Of a DNA stretch of 64,000 nt, positions 9,842 to 19,878 are shown piece by piece; the first letter of the stretch is position 1; every line of letters begins with the position of its first letter. Made by a program: the position numbers and the translations under genes. The DNA lies in contig CP154437.1 of assembly GCA_039516895.1 (NCBI GenBank), positions 868,001-932,000 on the forward strand, read 5' to 3'. This DNA is from Campylobacter coli. Lineage in GTDB: Bacteria; Campylobacterota; Campylobacteria; Campylobacterales; Campylobacteraceae. A model generated the notes under the pieces. That model did no database searches, was not told the origin of the DNA, and was given only the letters and a program-made list of their open reading frames with translations.

Positions 9842-11008
9842 TTAAAGCTTAAAAAGCATGATTTTCTCATCTTTTTGAAATTCTGCTTTTTCTTCTTCAC
9901 TGATGAGTAAAAATTCGCTTTGAATCAGAGGCAGTATCATTCCTGAACCAAATTTATTATCATTAAAAGGATAAAAAATACCCTTTTCTAAATTTCCTAA
10001 GATAAGATTATTTCTTCCACTTTTTACTTTTAAATCACTCCCCATGATAGCTTGAATTTGTAAAGAATTTTCTAAATTCCCACAAAGTAAGGCGATGATT
10101 TTTCTAGCAAAGATAAAAGCAGAAAGATAAGCTGCCATAGGATTTCCTGGTAAAATCAATACTAAAGTTTTATCTTTTTGATAAAGCTTAGTTGGTCTTG
10201 CAGGGCGTGCTTTTAAACCCTTAAAAAGTGGAGCAAAGCCTAATTCATTTAAAGCCTTTTCCATAAAATCAGCTTCTCCTACACTCGCACCGCCTGAAGT
10301 GATTAAAAGATCAAAATTAGCATTTTCTAAAGCTTTTTTAGTTGTATTAAAATCATCTTTAATAATACCAAGATAACTTGTAGCACAATCTTCAAATAAA
10401 GCAAGCAAAGGCAAAGCATTGGCATTATAAATATTTTCCTCATCACAATCTTGCCAAGGTTCTTTTAACTCATCTCCGCTTGAAAAAATTCCGATACGAA
10501 TTTTTCTTACAACTTCTATTTTATAAAGCCCTTGAGAGGAGAGCAGGGCGATATGTCTAGCATTAAGCCTTGTGCCTTTTTTTAACAAAGGCTCATCTTT
10601 TTTTAATTCTTCGCCCTTATAACGATAAGCGTTGTATTGTTTAGGTGGCTTTTTGATGATAAGTTTGCCTTCTTCTATGCATTCATCTTCTATCATTAAA
10701 ATAGTATCGGCATTTTTAGGCATTTTTGCACCTGTCATGATCTTAAAACACTCATTTTTATAGATCTCATAAGTGTTTTTATCTCCAGCTAAAATCGTGC
10801 CTTTTATATCTAAAGCTTGATTTATATCCGCATAATTAAAAGCATAGCCATCAAGTGCGGCATTATCAAAGCTAGGTAAATTTTTTACAGCATAGAGATC
10901 TTTAGCCAAAACCCTATCTTTAGCTTCTTCAAGACTGATTAATTCAAATTCATTAAGAGCTGTAATTTGATCTTGTAAATGCGCTAAAGTTTGAAAAATA
11001 TTTTTCAT
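9842..11008 (-). CDS. moeA: molybdopterin molybdotransferase
   Basis: Inserts molybdate into adenylated molybdopterin, needed for formate dehydrogenase, nitrate reductase and similar enzymes. 388 residues with the MoeA layout: an N-terminal region with [14 protein letters not shown] (about 40), then the MPT-binding domain with GIFSSGDEL and [15 protein letters not shown] (about 235), and the loop [10 protein letters not shown] (about 285). The 3' end of murA overlaps its start by 4 bases, so the two form one leftward operon. Confidence 0.95.
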   Translation of the reverse strand: MKNIFQTLAHLQDQITALNEFELISLEEAKDRVLAKDLYAVKNLPSFDNAALDGYAFNYADINQALDIKGTILAGDKNTYEIYKNECFKIMTGAKMPKNADTILMIEDECIEEGKLIIKKPPKQYNAYRYKGEELKKDEPLLKKGTRLNARHIALLSSQGLYKIEVVRKIRIGIFSSGDELKEPWQDCDEENIYNANALPLLALFEDCATSYLGIIKDDFNTTKKALENANFDLLITSGGASVGEADFMEKALNELGFAPLFKGLKARPARPTKLYQKDKTLVLILPGNPMAAYLSAFIFARKIIALLCGNLENSLQIQAIMGSDLKVKSGRNNLILGNLEKGIFYPFNDNKFGSGMILPLIQSEFLLISEEEKAEFQKDEKIMLFKL

Positions 11009-12261
11009 TCTTCAAGCCTTGTGATTTTAGCACCTAAGGCTTTAAATTTTTCTTCTAATTTTTCATAACCACGATCAAGATGATAAATTCTATGTATCCT
11101 GCTTGTACCCTTAGCTACAAGTGCTGCTAAAATCAAAGCCGAAGAAGCACGCAAATCTGTGGCCATAACATCTGCAGCATTTAATTCTTTACCGCCCACT
11201 ATAGTAGCAATATGCCCATTTAATTTAATATCCGCACCCATTCTTAAAAGCTCGCTTACATGCATAAAGCGGTTTTCAAAAAGTCTTTCATCGATAATGC
11301 TTGTACCCTTTGCCATTAAGGCTAAAGCCATAAATTGTGCTTGCATATCGGTTGGAAAACCAGGATATTCGCTAGTCATGATCTCTGTAGCTTTAATTTC
11401 TTTTACAGGAAATAAAGTGATATTATCATTATCTACTGAAGTTTCAAAACCCATTTGATGGAGTTTTGTTAAAACCGCTCCTAAATGCTCGGCATTTACT
11501 TTTTTAAGTGTGATTTTAGAATTTGTAATAGCTCCTGCACACAAATAAGTTCCTGCTTCAATCCTATCAGGAATCACGCTAAATTCTTTAAAATCCAAAA
11601 GTTCTTTATCTGTTCCATAAATTTCAAGCTCATCTGTACCTATGCCTTTTATATCAAGTCCAGCATTAGCTAAAACTTCGCAAAGCTGTACGACTTCAGG
11701 CTCTTTAGCAACATTTACAAGCTTAGTTTTTCCCTTAGCTAAGGCTGCTGCCATAATGATATTTTCGCTGCCTGTAACAGTGATTTTATCAAAAAGAATT
11801 TGAGCTCCTTTTAAATTCCCGCTTGCTACGACATAACCTTGTTTTATTTCTATATTTGCGCCCATTTTTTCTAAAGCACTTAGGTGCAAATCAATAGGTC
11901 TTTGTCCTATGGCACATCCTCCAGGCAATGAAACTTCACAATGATTAAAACGAGCAAGTAAAGGCCCTAAAGTAAGGATAGAAGCACGCATTTTGCGCAC
12001 GATATCATATTTAGCCACGGTTTTATCAAGTGTTGTTGTATTTAAATATGCGGTATTTTCTTTAAAATCAGTTTTTGCGCCTAAATTTTCAAGCAAGGAA
12101 ATGAGTGTTTTGATATCTGCAACATTAGGAACATTATTTATTTTAACCTCATTTTTTGCAAGTATACTAGAAGCAATTAGGGGCAAAGCGGCATTTTTTG
12201 CACCACTTATTGTAACTTCACCTTGAAGTTTTTGGGAGCCTTGTATCTCTAAATAAGTCAT
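11005..12261 (-). CDS. murA: UDP-N-acetylglucosamine 1-carboxyvinyltransferase
   Basis: First committed step of peptidoglycan synthesis, cytoplasmic. 418 residues. The active-site cysteine is in [15 protein letters not shown] (about 117), so the enzyme should be fosfomycin-sensitive in type. Other marks: SGAKNAALP near the N-terminus, [13 protein letters not shown], and [16 protein letters not shown] placed the start at MTYLEIQ (12261), since the nine upstream codons have no homology to the family and AAGG lies just before this ATG. Confidence 0.96.
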   Translation of the reverse strand: MTYLEIQGSQKLQGEVTISGAKNAALPLIASSILAKNEVKINNVPNVADIKTLISLLENLGAKTDFKENTAYLNTTTLDKTVAKYDIVRKMRASILTLGPLLARFNHCEVSLPGGCAIGQRPIDLHLSALEKMGANIEIKQGYVVASGNLKGAQILFDKITVTGSENIIMAAALAKGKTKLVNVAKEPEVVQLCEVLANAGLDIKGIGTDELEIYGTDKELLDFKEFSVIPDRIEAGTYLCAGAITNSKITLKKVNAEHLGAVLTKLHQMGFETSVDNDNITLFPVKEIKATEIMTSEYPGFPTDMQAQFMALALMAKGTSIIDERLFENRFMHVSELLRMGADIKLNGHIATIVGGKELNAADVMATDLRASSALILAALVAKGTSRIHRIYHLDRGYEKLEEKFKALGAKITRLEE

Positions 12262-12451
12262 TATAATAAACCTTATTTTAAATTTCAAAGCTTAATTATA
12301 CCTTTTTAAACTTTGTAAAAGTTTATTACTTGGGCTTTTCATTTTGAAATTTACAATTTATTTAGAGTTTAAATTTTTTCATGTTTGGTTATTTTATTGT
12401 ATTATTTTAAAATTAAAAAATCATACATATTTTATTTTTCAAGGCAATATC

Positions 12452-13312
12452 ATGGGTGTTTTTTTAGTTTTACTGGGTGGAATTTTTTGGGCTATAAGCG
12501 GAGTTTTAGCTGAGTATTTATTTAAAAATAATTATGGGGTAGATTGGGTAAGTTTTTATAGATTGTTTTGCACAGGTATAGTGCTTATTTTGTATAGCTT
12601 AAAGAAAATAAAAATATTTCAATTTAAAAAAGATGAGCTTTTATCCTTTTTAATTTTTGCTTTCTTTGGTTTATTGATGACTCAATATGGATATTTTAAA
12701 GCTATTTTTTATACCGATGCAGGTACTGCTACCATGATACAATACTGTGCTCCTTTGCTTATCATGATTTATGTATGTTTAAAAGATAAAAAAATGCCTA
12801 AAATTTTTGAAAGTATGGCTTTAATTTTTATAATTCTAGCTCTATTTTTGCTTGCAAGCGGTGGAGATATAAGCAATTTAAACCTAAATTTATGGGGAAT
12901 TTTTTGGGCCATTTTAGGAGCTTTTGGGGTTGCTTTTTATTCTTTAGGTGCAAGAAAAATCATTGCAAAATATGGAATTTTCTTTGTTATGGGTTGGTCT
13001 AGTTTAATCGCTTCTTTTATACTTTTTGGGATACTTGAATTTAAAGAAGGCTTAGTGCATTATGATTTTGCTCTTAATTTGTATTTAGCCCAAGCAGGTA
13101 TAATATTTATAGGAACTATAGGGGCTTTTTGTCTATATCTTAAAGGGGTTGAATACATAGGAGCTTTAAGAGCAAGCATGATAGCATGTATCGAGCCTGT
13201 AGCAGCTGCTTTTATGAGCTTTTTATTTTTAGGAACAAGATACAGCTTTTTAGATCTTTTTGCCTTTGCCTTGATTATCTTAAGCGTGATTTTAAATGCC
13301 AAGAAAAGTTAA
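12452..13312 (+). CDS. EamA/DMT-family membrane transporter
   Basis: 286 residues, about ten transmembrane helices made of two five-helix EamA halves (a second-half repeat is seen at GIFWAILGAFGVAFYSLGA). It resembles inner-membrane drug/metabolite exporters; the substrate cannot be told. I chose ATG 12452, preceded by CAAGG, because MGVFLVLLGGIFWAISG is the usual N-terminus; the frame stays open 36 codons further back but with no family character. It converges with pabA, overlapping by 4 bases. Matches Cj0860 by order. Confidence 0.88.
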   Translation: MGVFLVLLGGIFWAISGVLAEYLFKNNYGVDWVSFYRLFCTGIVLILYSLKKIKIFQFKKDELLSFLIFAFFGLLMTQYGYFKAIFYTDAGTATMIQYCAPLLIMIYVCLKDKKMPKIFESMALIFIILALFLLASGGDISNLNLNLWGIFWAILGAFGVAFYSLGARKIIAKYGIFFVMGWSSLIASFILFGILEFKEGLVHYDFALNLYLAQAGIIFIGTIGAFCLYLKGVEYIGALRASMIACIEPVAAAFMSFLFLGTRYSFLDLFAFALIILSVILNAKKS

Positions 13313-13887
13313 ATTTTCATAAAATTTTTAAGTAATTTTTTGCCATTTTGGCTTAAAATTGCTTCAGGATGAAATTGCACCCCATAAATCTCATATTTTT
13401 TATGCTTGATTGCCATGATGATATTTTCATCATTTAAGGCTAAAATTTCACAACTTTTTGGCATTTTGCTAATATGCAAAGAATGATACAAACAAATTTT
13501 ACTTTTATTTTCAATACCTTTAAAAAGCAGGCTTTTTTTAGCATTTTTCTTAAGATGCAATCTTGAAATTTTACCTTGCATAGGGTAGGGCATCGGAGTA
13601 ATTTTTCCGCCAAAAACCTCGCCTATACACTGATGTCCCAAACAAATTCCTAGTATTTTTTTATCTTTTTTAAAGTATTGAATTGCTTTTAAACTTAATT
13701 TTGATTCAGCAGGAGAATTTGGACCTGGGGAGATGATAAGGTGAGAAAAATCAAAGCGAGTTAAATCTTTGGCTTTTTTAAATTCATCATTTTTTATAAT
13801 TTTACATTGATAACCCAATTCTTTAAGATAAAAAACTATAGTATAGCTGAAAGAATCGTAATTATCTATGAGTAAAATTTTTTTCAT
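13309..13887 (-). CDS. pabA: class I glutamine amidotransferase, aminodeoxychorismate synthase component II
   Basis: Supplies ammonia from glutamine to the PabB-type protein encoded upstream, for p-aminobenzoate and folate. 192 residues. Catalytic triad visible: cysteine in ILGICLGHQCIGE (about 78), histidine and glutamate in GVQFHPEAIL near the C-terminus; oxyanion-hole motif SPGPNSPAE at about 53. TrpG for tryptophan is a close relative, but the neighbour is PabB-like. A 4-base overlap with pabB means tight coupling. Confidence 0.9.
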   Translation of the reverse strand: MKKILLIDNYDSFSYTIVFYLKELGYQCKIIKNDEFKKAKDLTRFDFSHLIISPGPNSPAESKLSLKAIQYFKKDKKILGICLGHQCIGEVFGGKITPMPYPMQGKISRLHLKKNAKKSLLFKGIENKSKICLYHSLHISKMPKSCEILALNDENIIMAIKHKKYEIYGVQFHPEAILSQNGKKLLKNFMKI

Positions 13888-15662
13888 TTTAGACTCACTT
13901 TTTGCAATCCTCTAACCGAATTGATACAATAAATCTCATCTGCATTTAACAAATCCTCTTTAAAAAGTCTTTTTTCTTTTATAAGTCCTAAATCAAGCAA
14001 AAATTGCCTATAAATTCCATTTAAAAGCCCACTTTGCAGAGTAGGGGTGTAAAAGACTTTATCTTTTTTAATGATGATATTACTTCTTGAGCCCTCGCAT
14101 AATTCATTTTTTTCATTAAAAAAAGCTATATCAAAGCATTGATTTTCTTTCCATAAAAAAGCTTTTTCATCATAAATTTGCCTTAAAGAACTCTTATGGT
14201 ATAAAAAATCACTTTGTGAATTTAAGGATTTATCACTTAAAAGTAAGATGTTATTATCACTTGTTTTGATATGATTTTCTAAGATGGTATAACTGCCATC
14301 TTTTTGCAAGATAAGTTTAAAAATAGCCTGTTTGTGATGACTTTTAATGGTGCTTGGATAAAAAAAGCTATGATTTTTATGAAAAAGTTTTTCATTTAAA
14401 GCTTGGATATTAAAATTTTTAAATTCTTTTAAATTGGATTTGCAATTTAACACTTCTTGAAAATCTTTAATGAGTTTTTCTGTGTTAAAATTTAATTTTA
14501 AAGCAGAATTTAAAATTCTTTGTAAATGTTCTTTAAAAAATAAAATTTTACCCTTTTTATAATACATAGTTTCAAAAAGATAAAAGTCCTTAGGCATTAA
14601 AAATTGAGTTTTTAACTCCAATTCTTTAAATTCTTCCTCAAGCTTAGAATCCCACACCAAGCCACTTCCCACGCTATATTGATAATCTTGTTTTTTCTCA
14701 AGAGTGCGTATAGCGACGCTAAATTTGCTTTTATTTTTATGGATATAACCTATAGCACCGCAATAAATTCCACGCTTTCTTGCTTCAAGTTCTTCTATAA
14801 GTTTTATGGTTTCAAGTTTAGGAGCTCCTGTGATCGAACCGCATGGAAATAAAGCTTTGAAAATTTGAAAATAATCAATATCTTTTTTAAGCTTGCCTTT
14901 TATAATGGAAGTCATTTGATGCAAAGTAGGGTAGCTTTGAATTTTAAAAAGCTTTGTTTTTATGCTATTTTTAACGATAAGTTTTGAAAGATCGTTTCTT
15001 AAAAGATCGACTATCATTACATTTTCGCTTAAATTTTTAACATCTTTTTGCAAAAAAAGTTTGTTTTTCTTATCTTGATTTAAATCCTTAGATCTTGCAC
15101 TCGTGCCTTTCATGGGTTGGGTGATTATTTTTCTTTTATGGGTTTTAAAAAATAATTCAGGAGAAAAGGAAAGAATTTCGCGTCCTTCGTCTTTGATATA
15201 CGCTTTAAATTCAGTATCTTGTCTTTTGGATAAAAGATTAAACAAGGAAAATCCATCAAGCAAGCTATCAAAATGAAAACTTTGGGTGAGATTGACCTGA
15301 TAGCTTCGTCCTTTTGATATAGCGGATTTTACTTGCAAAAAGTTTTTTTCATAGTTTTTAAAATCTAAATGATTTTTAAAAATAGGCATAAAATTTTCTT
15401 CATCAATACTCATCGTAGTGAAGTTTTTTCTTTTTTTATAAGCATAAAAGCTCAAATAAGCCTCTTTGCTAGTGAAGTTTTTATCTTGTAAGTATTTATA
15501 AAATTCATAATCTACAAGAGTTAAAAAATAATATTTATCTTTATGTTTTTGCACAAATTTAAAGTATTTTTTGCTTTGTTTTTTATTATAAGCTTTAAGA
15601 ACAAATTTTAAGTCATAATAAAAATATTTACCAAAAATGGCAAATTTTGTTTCAGCGCTCAC
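13884..15662 (-). CDS. pabB: aminodeoxychorismate synthase I fused to aminodeoxychorismate lyase (PabB-PabC)
   Basis: 592 residues. Residues 1 to about 345 are a chorismate-binding domain, with MKGTSAR, DLLRNDLSK, LFPCGSITGAPK, GIYCGAIGYI and GSGLVWDS. Residues about 355-592 form a class IV PLP aminotransferase fold like PabC, with FLFETMYYKKGK-like start and LCEGSRSNIII and SGLLNGIYRQF. Together with PabA it should turn chorismate into p-aminobenzoate in one chain. Its start overlaps the end of xerH by 11 bases. A small deviation from textbook layout is that synthase and lyase are one gene. Confidence 0.9.
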   Translation of the reverse strand: MSAETKFAIFGKYFYYDLKFVLKAYNKKQSKKYFKFVQKHKDKYYFLTLVDYEFYKYLQDKNFTSKEAYLSFYAYKKRKNFTTMSIDEENFMPIFKNHLDFKNYEKNFLQVKSAISKGRSYQVNLTQSFHFDSLLDGFSLFNLLSKRQDTEFKAYIKDEGREILSFSPELFFKTHKRKIITQPMKGTSARSKDLNQDKKNKLFLQKDVKNLSENVMIVDLLRNDLSKLIVKNSIKTKLFKIQSYPTLHQMTSIIKGKLKKDIDYFQIFKALFPCGSITGAPKLETIKLIEELEARKRGIYCGAIGYIHKNKSKFSVAIRTLEKKQDYQYSVGSGLVWDSKLEEEFKELELKTQFLMPKDFYLFETMYYKKGKILFFKEHLQRILNSALKLNFNTEKLIKDFQEVLNCKSNLKEFKNFNIQALNEKLFHKNHSFFYPSTIKSHHKQAIFKLILQKDGSYTILENHIKTSDNNILLLSDKSLNSQSDFLYHKSSLRQIYDEKAFLWKENQCFDIAFFNEKNELCEGSRSNIIIKKDKVFYTPTLQSGLLNGIYRQFLLDLGLIKEKRLFKEDLLNADEIYCINSVRGLQKVSLK

Positions 15663-16716
15663 TTAATTCCTTTGCTACTTGTGCAGCAAGCTTTAATTTA
15701 TCATTGTCAAAATGTGTATAAATTCTTGAAGTATTTAAACTTGCATGCCCTAAAGCTTCTTGCACCAAAACCAAATCTTTTTGTTTTTTATAGAGTAGGG
15801 TGGCAAAAGTATGACGAAGCATATGAGCGCCGTTTTTTTGCTTGCGAATTCCTGCGCGAAATAAAATTTGCTCTACAATACGACTTACATAAGCTTGTGT
15901 TAAAGCCTTTCCATTGCGATTGACAAAAAGTAAGCCATCTTCACTTAAATAATTAACCCTTACATCCTTTAATAAATGCTCGATCAATTCTTTTTTTATC
16001 ATCACAACGCGGTATTTATTTCCTTTGGCGCGAATTCTTATAATGTAAAGTTCGTTTTCTTCGCTAATATCCTTGAGTTTGATATTGATAGCCTCGCTTA
16101 CGCGGATTCCTGTAAAAATAATGATTTTTATAATGAGCTTGTTGCGTATGGTATTGTTTTTAAAATCTGAATTTTCTATGGCTTCAAGGAATTTTTTTAA
16201 CTCATCTTCGTTCATAAATTCAGGCAGTTTTGCCCCTTTATTTCCTGTAATACCTCCCCAATTTTTAAGTACAATATCAAAAATATGCGCCTTTTCATCC
16301 TCTTCATTTTGCTTATCTAAAAAGTCAAAAAAATTAATCACTGCAATGCGGTAATTTTTTTTACTCGCATCTGATAAAGCTCCGGTAATGCTTGCTAAAA
16401 CTTCTACTATAAGCTCTTCATCTATTTGTTTTAAGGAGTGTAATTTATAAAAATTAAGATATTCAAAGACTTTTTTTAAGGGATTAAAATAAGTATTAAC
16501 ACCATTTAAGCCCGCATTTCTTGCTTTTTTAGCCAAAGCATCAAGCTCTTCTATATTTTTAACACCCTTTGTGAGTGCAAAATTAACCTCTGCTAGGGCT
16601 TTTGGATTTTTAAGTTCTTTATTGGAAAGAGAGTTGAGTTTAAATTTGACATATTTTGCAAGCCAAAATAAAAAAGACTTTTCAAAATTTTCTTCACAAT
16701 CTAAAGGATATTTCAT
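15652..16716 (-). CDS. xerH: XerH tyrosine recombinase for chromosome dimer resolution
   Basis: Single-recombinase Xer system of epsilonproteobacteria acting at difH. 354 residues from MKYPLDCEEN (16716), which has AGGAAAAG upstream; the longer frame is not needed. Catalytic set visible: arginine in TGIRVSEA, lysine in the following beta hairpin (RAKGNKYR), HMLRHTFAT (His and Arg), GHASLNTS (His) and tyrosine in RIYTHF. A candidate difH lies just upstream, and FtsK is encoded 7 kb away. The gene heads the leftward xerH-pabB-pabA operon. Confidence 0.93.
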   Translation of the reverse strand: MKYPLDCEENFEKSFLFWLAKYVKFKLNSLSNKELKNPKALAEVNFALTKGVKNIEELDALAKKARNAGLNGVNTYFNPLKKVFEYLNFYKLHSLKQIDEELIVEVLASITGALSDASKKNYRIAVINFFDFLDKQNEEDEKAHIFDIVLKNWGGITGNKGAKLPEFMNEDELKKFLEAIENSDFKNNTIRNKLIIKIIIFTGIRVSEAINIKLKDISEENELYIIRIRAKGNKYRVVMIKKELIEHLLKDVRVNYLSEDGLLFVNRNGKALTQAYVSRIVEQILFRAGIRKQKNGAHMLRHTFATLLYKKQKDLVLVQEALGHASLNTSRIYTHFDNDKLKLAAQVAKELSER

Positions 16717-17335
16717 AAAAACTTTTCCTAAAATCTTATAATTTTTGTTTTTAATCAATTTTAACTAAAAAAGGTATTTTAGTATCAACTTAGTAAAAAA
16801 AGCTTTTCTAGCTCATTTTAACTTTAAAAAATAAATTTAAATTCCTTATATAAAATATATTAAATAATTCTTAATGGTATTTGTATAATTGTATGATAAA
16901 AGGTAAAAATACATAAAATTAATTATTTTGTATTGAAAACTATAATTTTCAAACTTTTATATTTATACTCTAATCCTATAAAGTCTTATGCCAATGTATA
17001 AGCTATATTATAGGTATTATAAGCATATTTACTTTTTGTATTTTAATAACTTATCCATAAAATTTAATGTATAAAAATGATTATTTTATTTTGTAATTTG
17101 AAAACTATAATTTATCTTTTTTCAAATAGTCAAGATAATATGCATTGACATCTCCTTATATATTTTTATCAAAATAATATAATAAATGATAATTTATAAA
17201 ATAAAAATAAATACCCTATTCTTTTGAATTTACATATCAAAACATTTTCTAAATTTTAAATTTTTTAAGAATGTATTTATTATAAATTTTTATAATGATT
17301 GCTTTTATGTGTATTATTAAGGAGTAAAAAATAAG
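16717..17335. other. 619-base gene-free AT-rich region upstream of xerH and dsbB
   Basis: Holds the divergent promoter regions of xerH and dsbB and two related difH-like motifs. No reading frame with a ribosome-binding site was found. Confidence 0.7.
16928..16957. other. candidate difH recombination site
   Basis: Contains TTGAAAA (16933-16939), a 6-base centre CTATAA and TTTTCAA (16946-16952), perfect 7-base arms around a 6-base core. It lies about 210 bases upstream of xerH, where difH is known to sit in Campylobacter. A partial second copy of the motif is at 17091-17125. Confidence 0.65.
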
Positions 17336-18031
17336 GTGAAAAATTTATATTGGATTGCTTGTTTTTCTAAATGGCAAGATATGCGTAATCCTTGGTTTAT
17401 TATGAGTATTATAATGATAAGCCTTGTTTTAATAGCGCATTTTTTATTTCAAGAATATCTTTATATGAGACCTTGTGAACAATGTGTTTATATAAGGTTA
17501 GATATGTTAATTATAGCTTTAGGAGGCATCATTGCACTGATAAATCCTAAAAATACCATTATTAAAATCCTTGCCTATACTTTAGCTTTTTATGGAATTT
17601 GGCTTGGATTAGAACATTCGTTGAATTTAAATCGCATTCATGAAGCTATTAGCACGGAAAACCCTTTCAGCGGTGTTAATGGATGTCGCGATATTCCACT
17701 CTACCCTTTTAATCTGCCTTTACACGAATGGTTTCCTTCTTGGTTTAAACCCGTAGGGCAATGCGGAATGGATTTTCCCATGGTTCCAAAGTCCGCTTAT
17801 TTAAATGCTTTTCAAGAATTTTTTGTAGGAAAAAATGGACTTTATAGCAATGGTTGGTATCTAATCCCTAGTTTGAAATTTATGAATATGGCTACTTGCT
17901 GTTTTATAGCATTTTTATGCTCTTTTATTTTACTTTTTATAATGTTTGTAAGCTATGTTTTTAGTCAAAGAAAAATTGTTTTTACCATCATTACCATAGG
18001 ATTAGTTTTAACACTTAAGATATTGGGTTAA
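17336..18031 (+). CDS. dsbB: DsbB-family inner-membrane thiol oxidoreductase
   Basis: Re-oxidises DsbA using quinone. 231 residues, GTG start with GGAG about 11 bases upstream. Helices near 23-40, 50-70, 75-90 and 185-205. First cysteine pair in RPCEQCVYI (about residue 45) and the periplasmic pair in GCRDIPL and VGQCGMDFP. Directly followed by a DsbA gene. From memory, many C. jejuni strains carry the arylsulfotransferase gene astA between these two genes; it is absent here. Confidence 0.88.
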   Translation: MKNLYWIACFSKWQDMRNPWFIMSIIMISLVLIAHFLFQEYLYMRPCEQCVYIRLDMLIIALGGIIALINPKNTIIKILAYTLAFYGIWLGLEHSLNLNRIHEAISTENPFSGVNGCRDIPLYPFNLPLHEWFPSWFKPVGQCGMDFPMVPKSAYLNAFQEFFVGKNGLYSNGWYLIPSLKFMNMATCCFIAFLCSFILLFIMFVSYVFSQRKIVFTIITIGLVLTLKILG

Positions 18032-18120
18032 AAAATACTTATTTTTAAAGATTAAATTTTTTACTTGTTTATCCTTTTTAAATAGAATTACTTTTTATAT
18101 CAAATTAAGGATAAGCAATT

Positions 18121-18759
18121 ATGTTTAAAAAAATGACAAAAATTTTGACAAGCTTGAGTCTTGTTTGCACTTTTGCGATGGCAGATGATTTTATCACCCT
18201 ATCAGAAACCTTGCCTGATTCTAAAAATTCTGTTGTGGAAGCTTTTTCCTATAAGTGCATACATTGTTACAATCACCATAAATTTGGCACCTTAGAAAAA
18301 CTTAGAGAGGCTTTTCCAAATTTGCATTTTAAACTCTATCCTGTAAGCCTTATGAATGGAGAATATGCAAACGAACTTAATGAACTCTTTGCCTTTGCTC
18401 AGTTTAAAGATGAACAAAATGGCAAAGATGCTAGTTATAGTGATAGTTTATCACACAAACTTGCCGATGTTTATTTTGTAGTTTATTTTATAAACAAGCA
18501 GGACAATTTTTCAAGCTCGGATGAATTTTATGATATAGGCTTAAAGGCTATGAATGTTGATAAAAATGAAGTATTGAATTTTTTAAGCACTCCTAAAGCC
18601 AAAGAAATTTTAAACGAATTTAAAAGAGCAAATGATATAGCTAGGACTTATGGGACTCCTGCTTTTGTTGTAAATGGCAAATATCAAATCAATCCTAGCG
18701 CCATCAGTTCAATGCAAGCTTTAGAAGACATCGTTAAAAAACTTAGCAATATGCCATAA
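18121..18759 (+). CDS. dsbA: DsbA-family periplasmic disulfide oxidase
   Basis: 212 residues with a signal peptide (KILTSLSLVCTFAMA, cut about residue 20) and a thioredoxin fold with a helical insert. Active site CIHC (about residue 44), where the usual DsbA has CPHC, and a cis-proline in YGTPAFVVNG (about 180). AAGGATAAG precedes the ATG. It probably pairs with DsbB upstream (90-base gap). The isoleucine in the active site may shift its redox potential. Confidence 0.9.
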   Translation: MFKKMTKILTSLSLVCTFAMADDFITLSETLPDSKNSVVEAFSYKCIHCYNHHKFGTLEKLREAFPNLHFKLYPVSLMNGEYANELNELFAFAQFKDEQNGKDASYSDSLSHKLADVYFVVYFINKQDNFSSSDEFYDIGLKAMNVDKNEVLNFLSTPKAKEILNEFKRANDIARTYGTPAFVVNGKYQINPSAISSMQALEDIVKKLSNMP

Positions 18760-18766
18760 AACAGAG

Positions 18767-18797
18767 CAATGCATTGTCTATGATAGATAATGCATTG
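18767..18797 (+). terminator. hairpin after dsbA
   Basis: Nine-base arms CAATGCATT and AATGCATTG separated by 13 bases, starting 8 bases after the dsbA stop. There is no clean T run, so it may be a weak terminator or an mRNA 3' stabiliser. Confidence 0.5.
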
Positions 18798-18878
18798 AAA
18801 TTTAAATTAAATTTTTTAATACAAAAATAAAGTTGTTTAGCTATAATTAGCTCGCAATATTTTTAAAGGTTGTTTTTA

Positions 18879-19019
18879 ATGAAAAATTTAAGCGTTCAAG
18901 AAAAAAAAGATCTTGATAATTGTGTTTTCAAAACTCTTGGCAAAAAAGAACCTTCTGCTTTGGTACTTTTATTTAAAAAAATACTTTTAAAATTAAAGAC
19001 TTTCTTTTATTCTAAATAA
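18879..19019 (+). CDS. 46-residue basic hypothetical protein (Cj0878-like)
   Basis: Starts MKNLSVQEKKDLDNC and ends in a lysine-rich amphipathic tail. AAAGG lies upstream of the ATG and TATAAT stands about 35 bases before it, so it looks like a real small gene with its own promoter. It converges with the next gene, overlapping by 13 bases. Function unknown. Confidence 0.7.
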   Translation: MKNLSVQEKKDLDNCVFKTLGKKEPSALVLLFKKILLKLKTFFYSK

Positions 19020-19639
19020 TACCATTTAAAATCATTTTTTGTAAAAGAAATATTCTTAAAAGATGGAGCTTGTATAAATAATTTACATTCTTTGTCTAAA
19101 TTTTCCATCCCATAGACTTTCATAGCCATTCTAGAATTATGTCTTATAAGCTCTATACCTACACAAGTTTGATTGTTGATTTTATAAAGAAGCGTGCCCC
19201 CTTCTTTTTCGTCTATATTTAAAATACTTAAATTTTTATTTTTACTCATATCTTGTATATTTTTACTAAAAGCAAAACGCAATTTATAATATATCATAAC
19301 ATCTTGCATAGCCTTTTTAAGATCTTGTAAATTTTCATTGATAAAATATCCATTGTTTTTATACAATGTTAAAAAATCCTCATTAAGAAATTTTTGAAAG
19401 TCAGCATCCTTGCTTAATTTTTGACACTCATTATAGCTTTTAAGAATTCTCACCTGCCCTGCTTCTATCAAAAGATCAAGACAATTTTTATTATTTTGTG
19501 AAAATTGCACTAATTTCACTTCTTGAATTTTAAAATCTTTATTGGGCTTTTTTTCATATGCAAAATCATTAAGTTTTTCATAAACATTAGCAAACGATAG
19601 AGAACAAAAGCCTATAAGTATCGGAAGTATTTTTTTCAT
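19007..19639 (-). CDS. putative periplasmic protein (Cj0879c-like)
   Basis: 210 residues with a signal peptide (KKILPILIGFCSLSFA). The mature part is helical and has cysteines at NNKNCLD, NECQKL, NQTCVGIEL and DKECKLF that could form disulfides. No enzyme motif recognised. Last gene of a leftward cluster; its start overlaps the stop of the 80-residue gene upstream by 4 bases. Confidence 0.75.
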   Translation of the reverse strand: MKKILPILIGFCSLSFANVYEKLNDFAYEKKPNKDFKIQEVKLVQFSQNNKNCLDLLIEAGQVRILKSYNECQKLSKDADFQKFLNEDFLTLYKNNGYFINENLQDLKKAMQDVMIYYKLRFAFSKNIQDMSKNKNLSILNIDEKEGGTLLYKINNQTCVGIELIRHNSRMAMKVYGMENLDKECKLFIQAPSFKNISFTKNDFKWYYLE

Positions 19640-19878
19640 TGAAAAAGCTCTGGATGTTGATTTTTTAAAAATTCCACCACTTCTAAAACTTCATCAACTC
19701 CTTCTTTATTTGAATTTTCTAAGACACTATCTATATTGTCTATATAAGCTTCTATAGCACTTTCTAGCTTCTCTCTTTTAACACCTGCATATAAAAGCAT
19801 AGCTTCTAAAACTATGCTTAATTCATATCTTAGATCTTCTAATTCATTTTTTAAATTTTTATTGTGTGTTTGTGGCAT
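19636..19878 (-). CDS. small acidic helical protein (Cj0880c-like)
   Basis: 80 residues, acidic, probably all-helical (LRYELSIVLEAMLLY and SVLENSNKEGVDEVLEVVEF). It overlaps the DHH phosphoesterase gene upstream by 20 bases and its stop touches the next start, so it is translated in a coupled cluster. Function not recognised. Confidence 0.72.
   Translation of the reverse strand: MPQTHNKNLKNELEDLRYELSIVLEAMLLYAGVKREKLESAIEAYIDNIDSVLENSNKEGVDEVLEVVEFLKNQHPELFQ

Noticed and set aside
13884-15662. pabB as two genes with a lost stop codon
   Set aside because: Both domains are complete and fused versions are known in epsilonproteobacteria, so it is a natural fusion.
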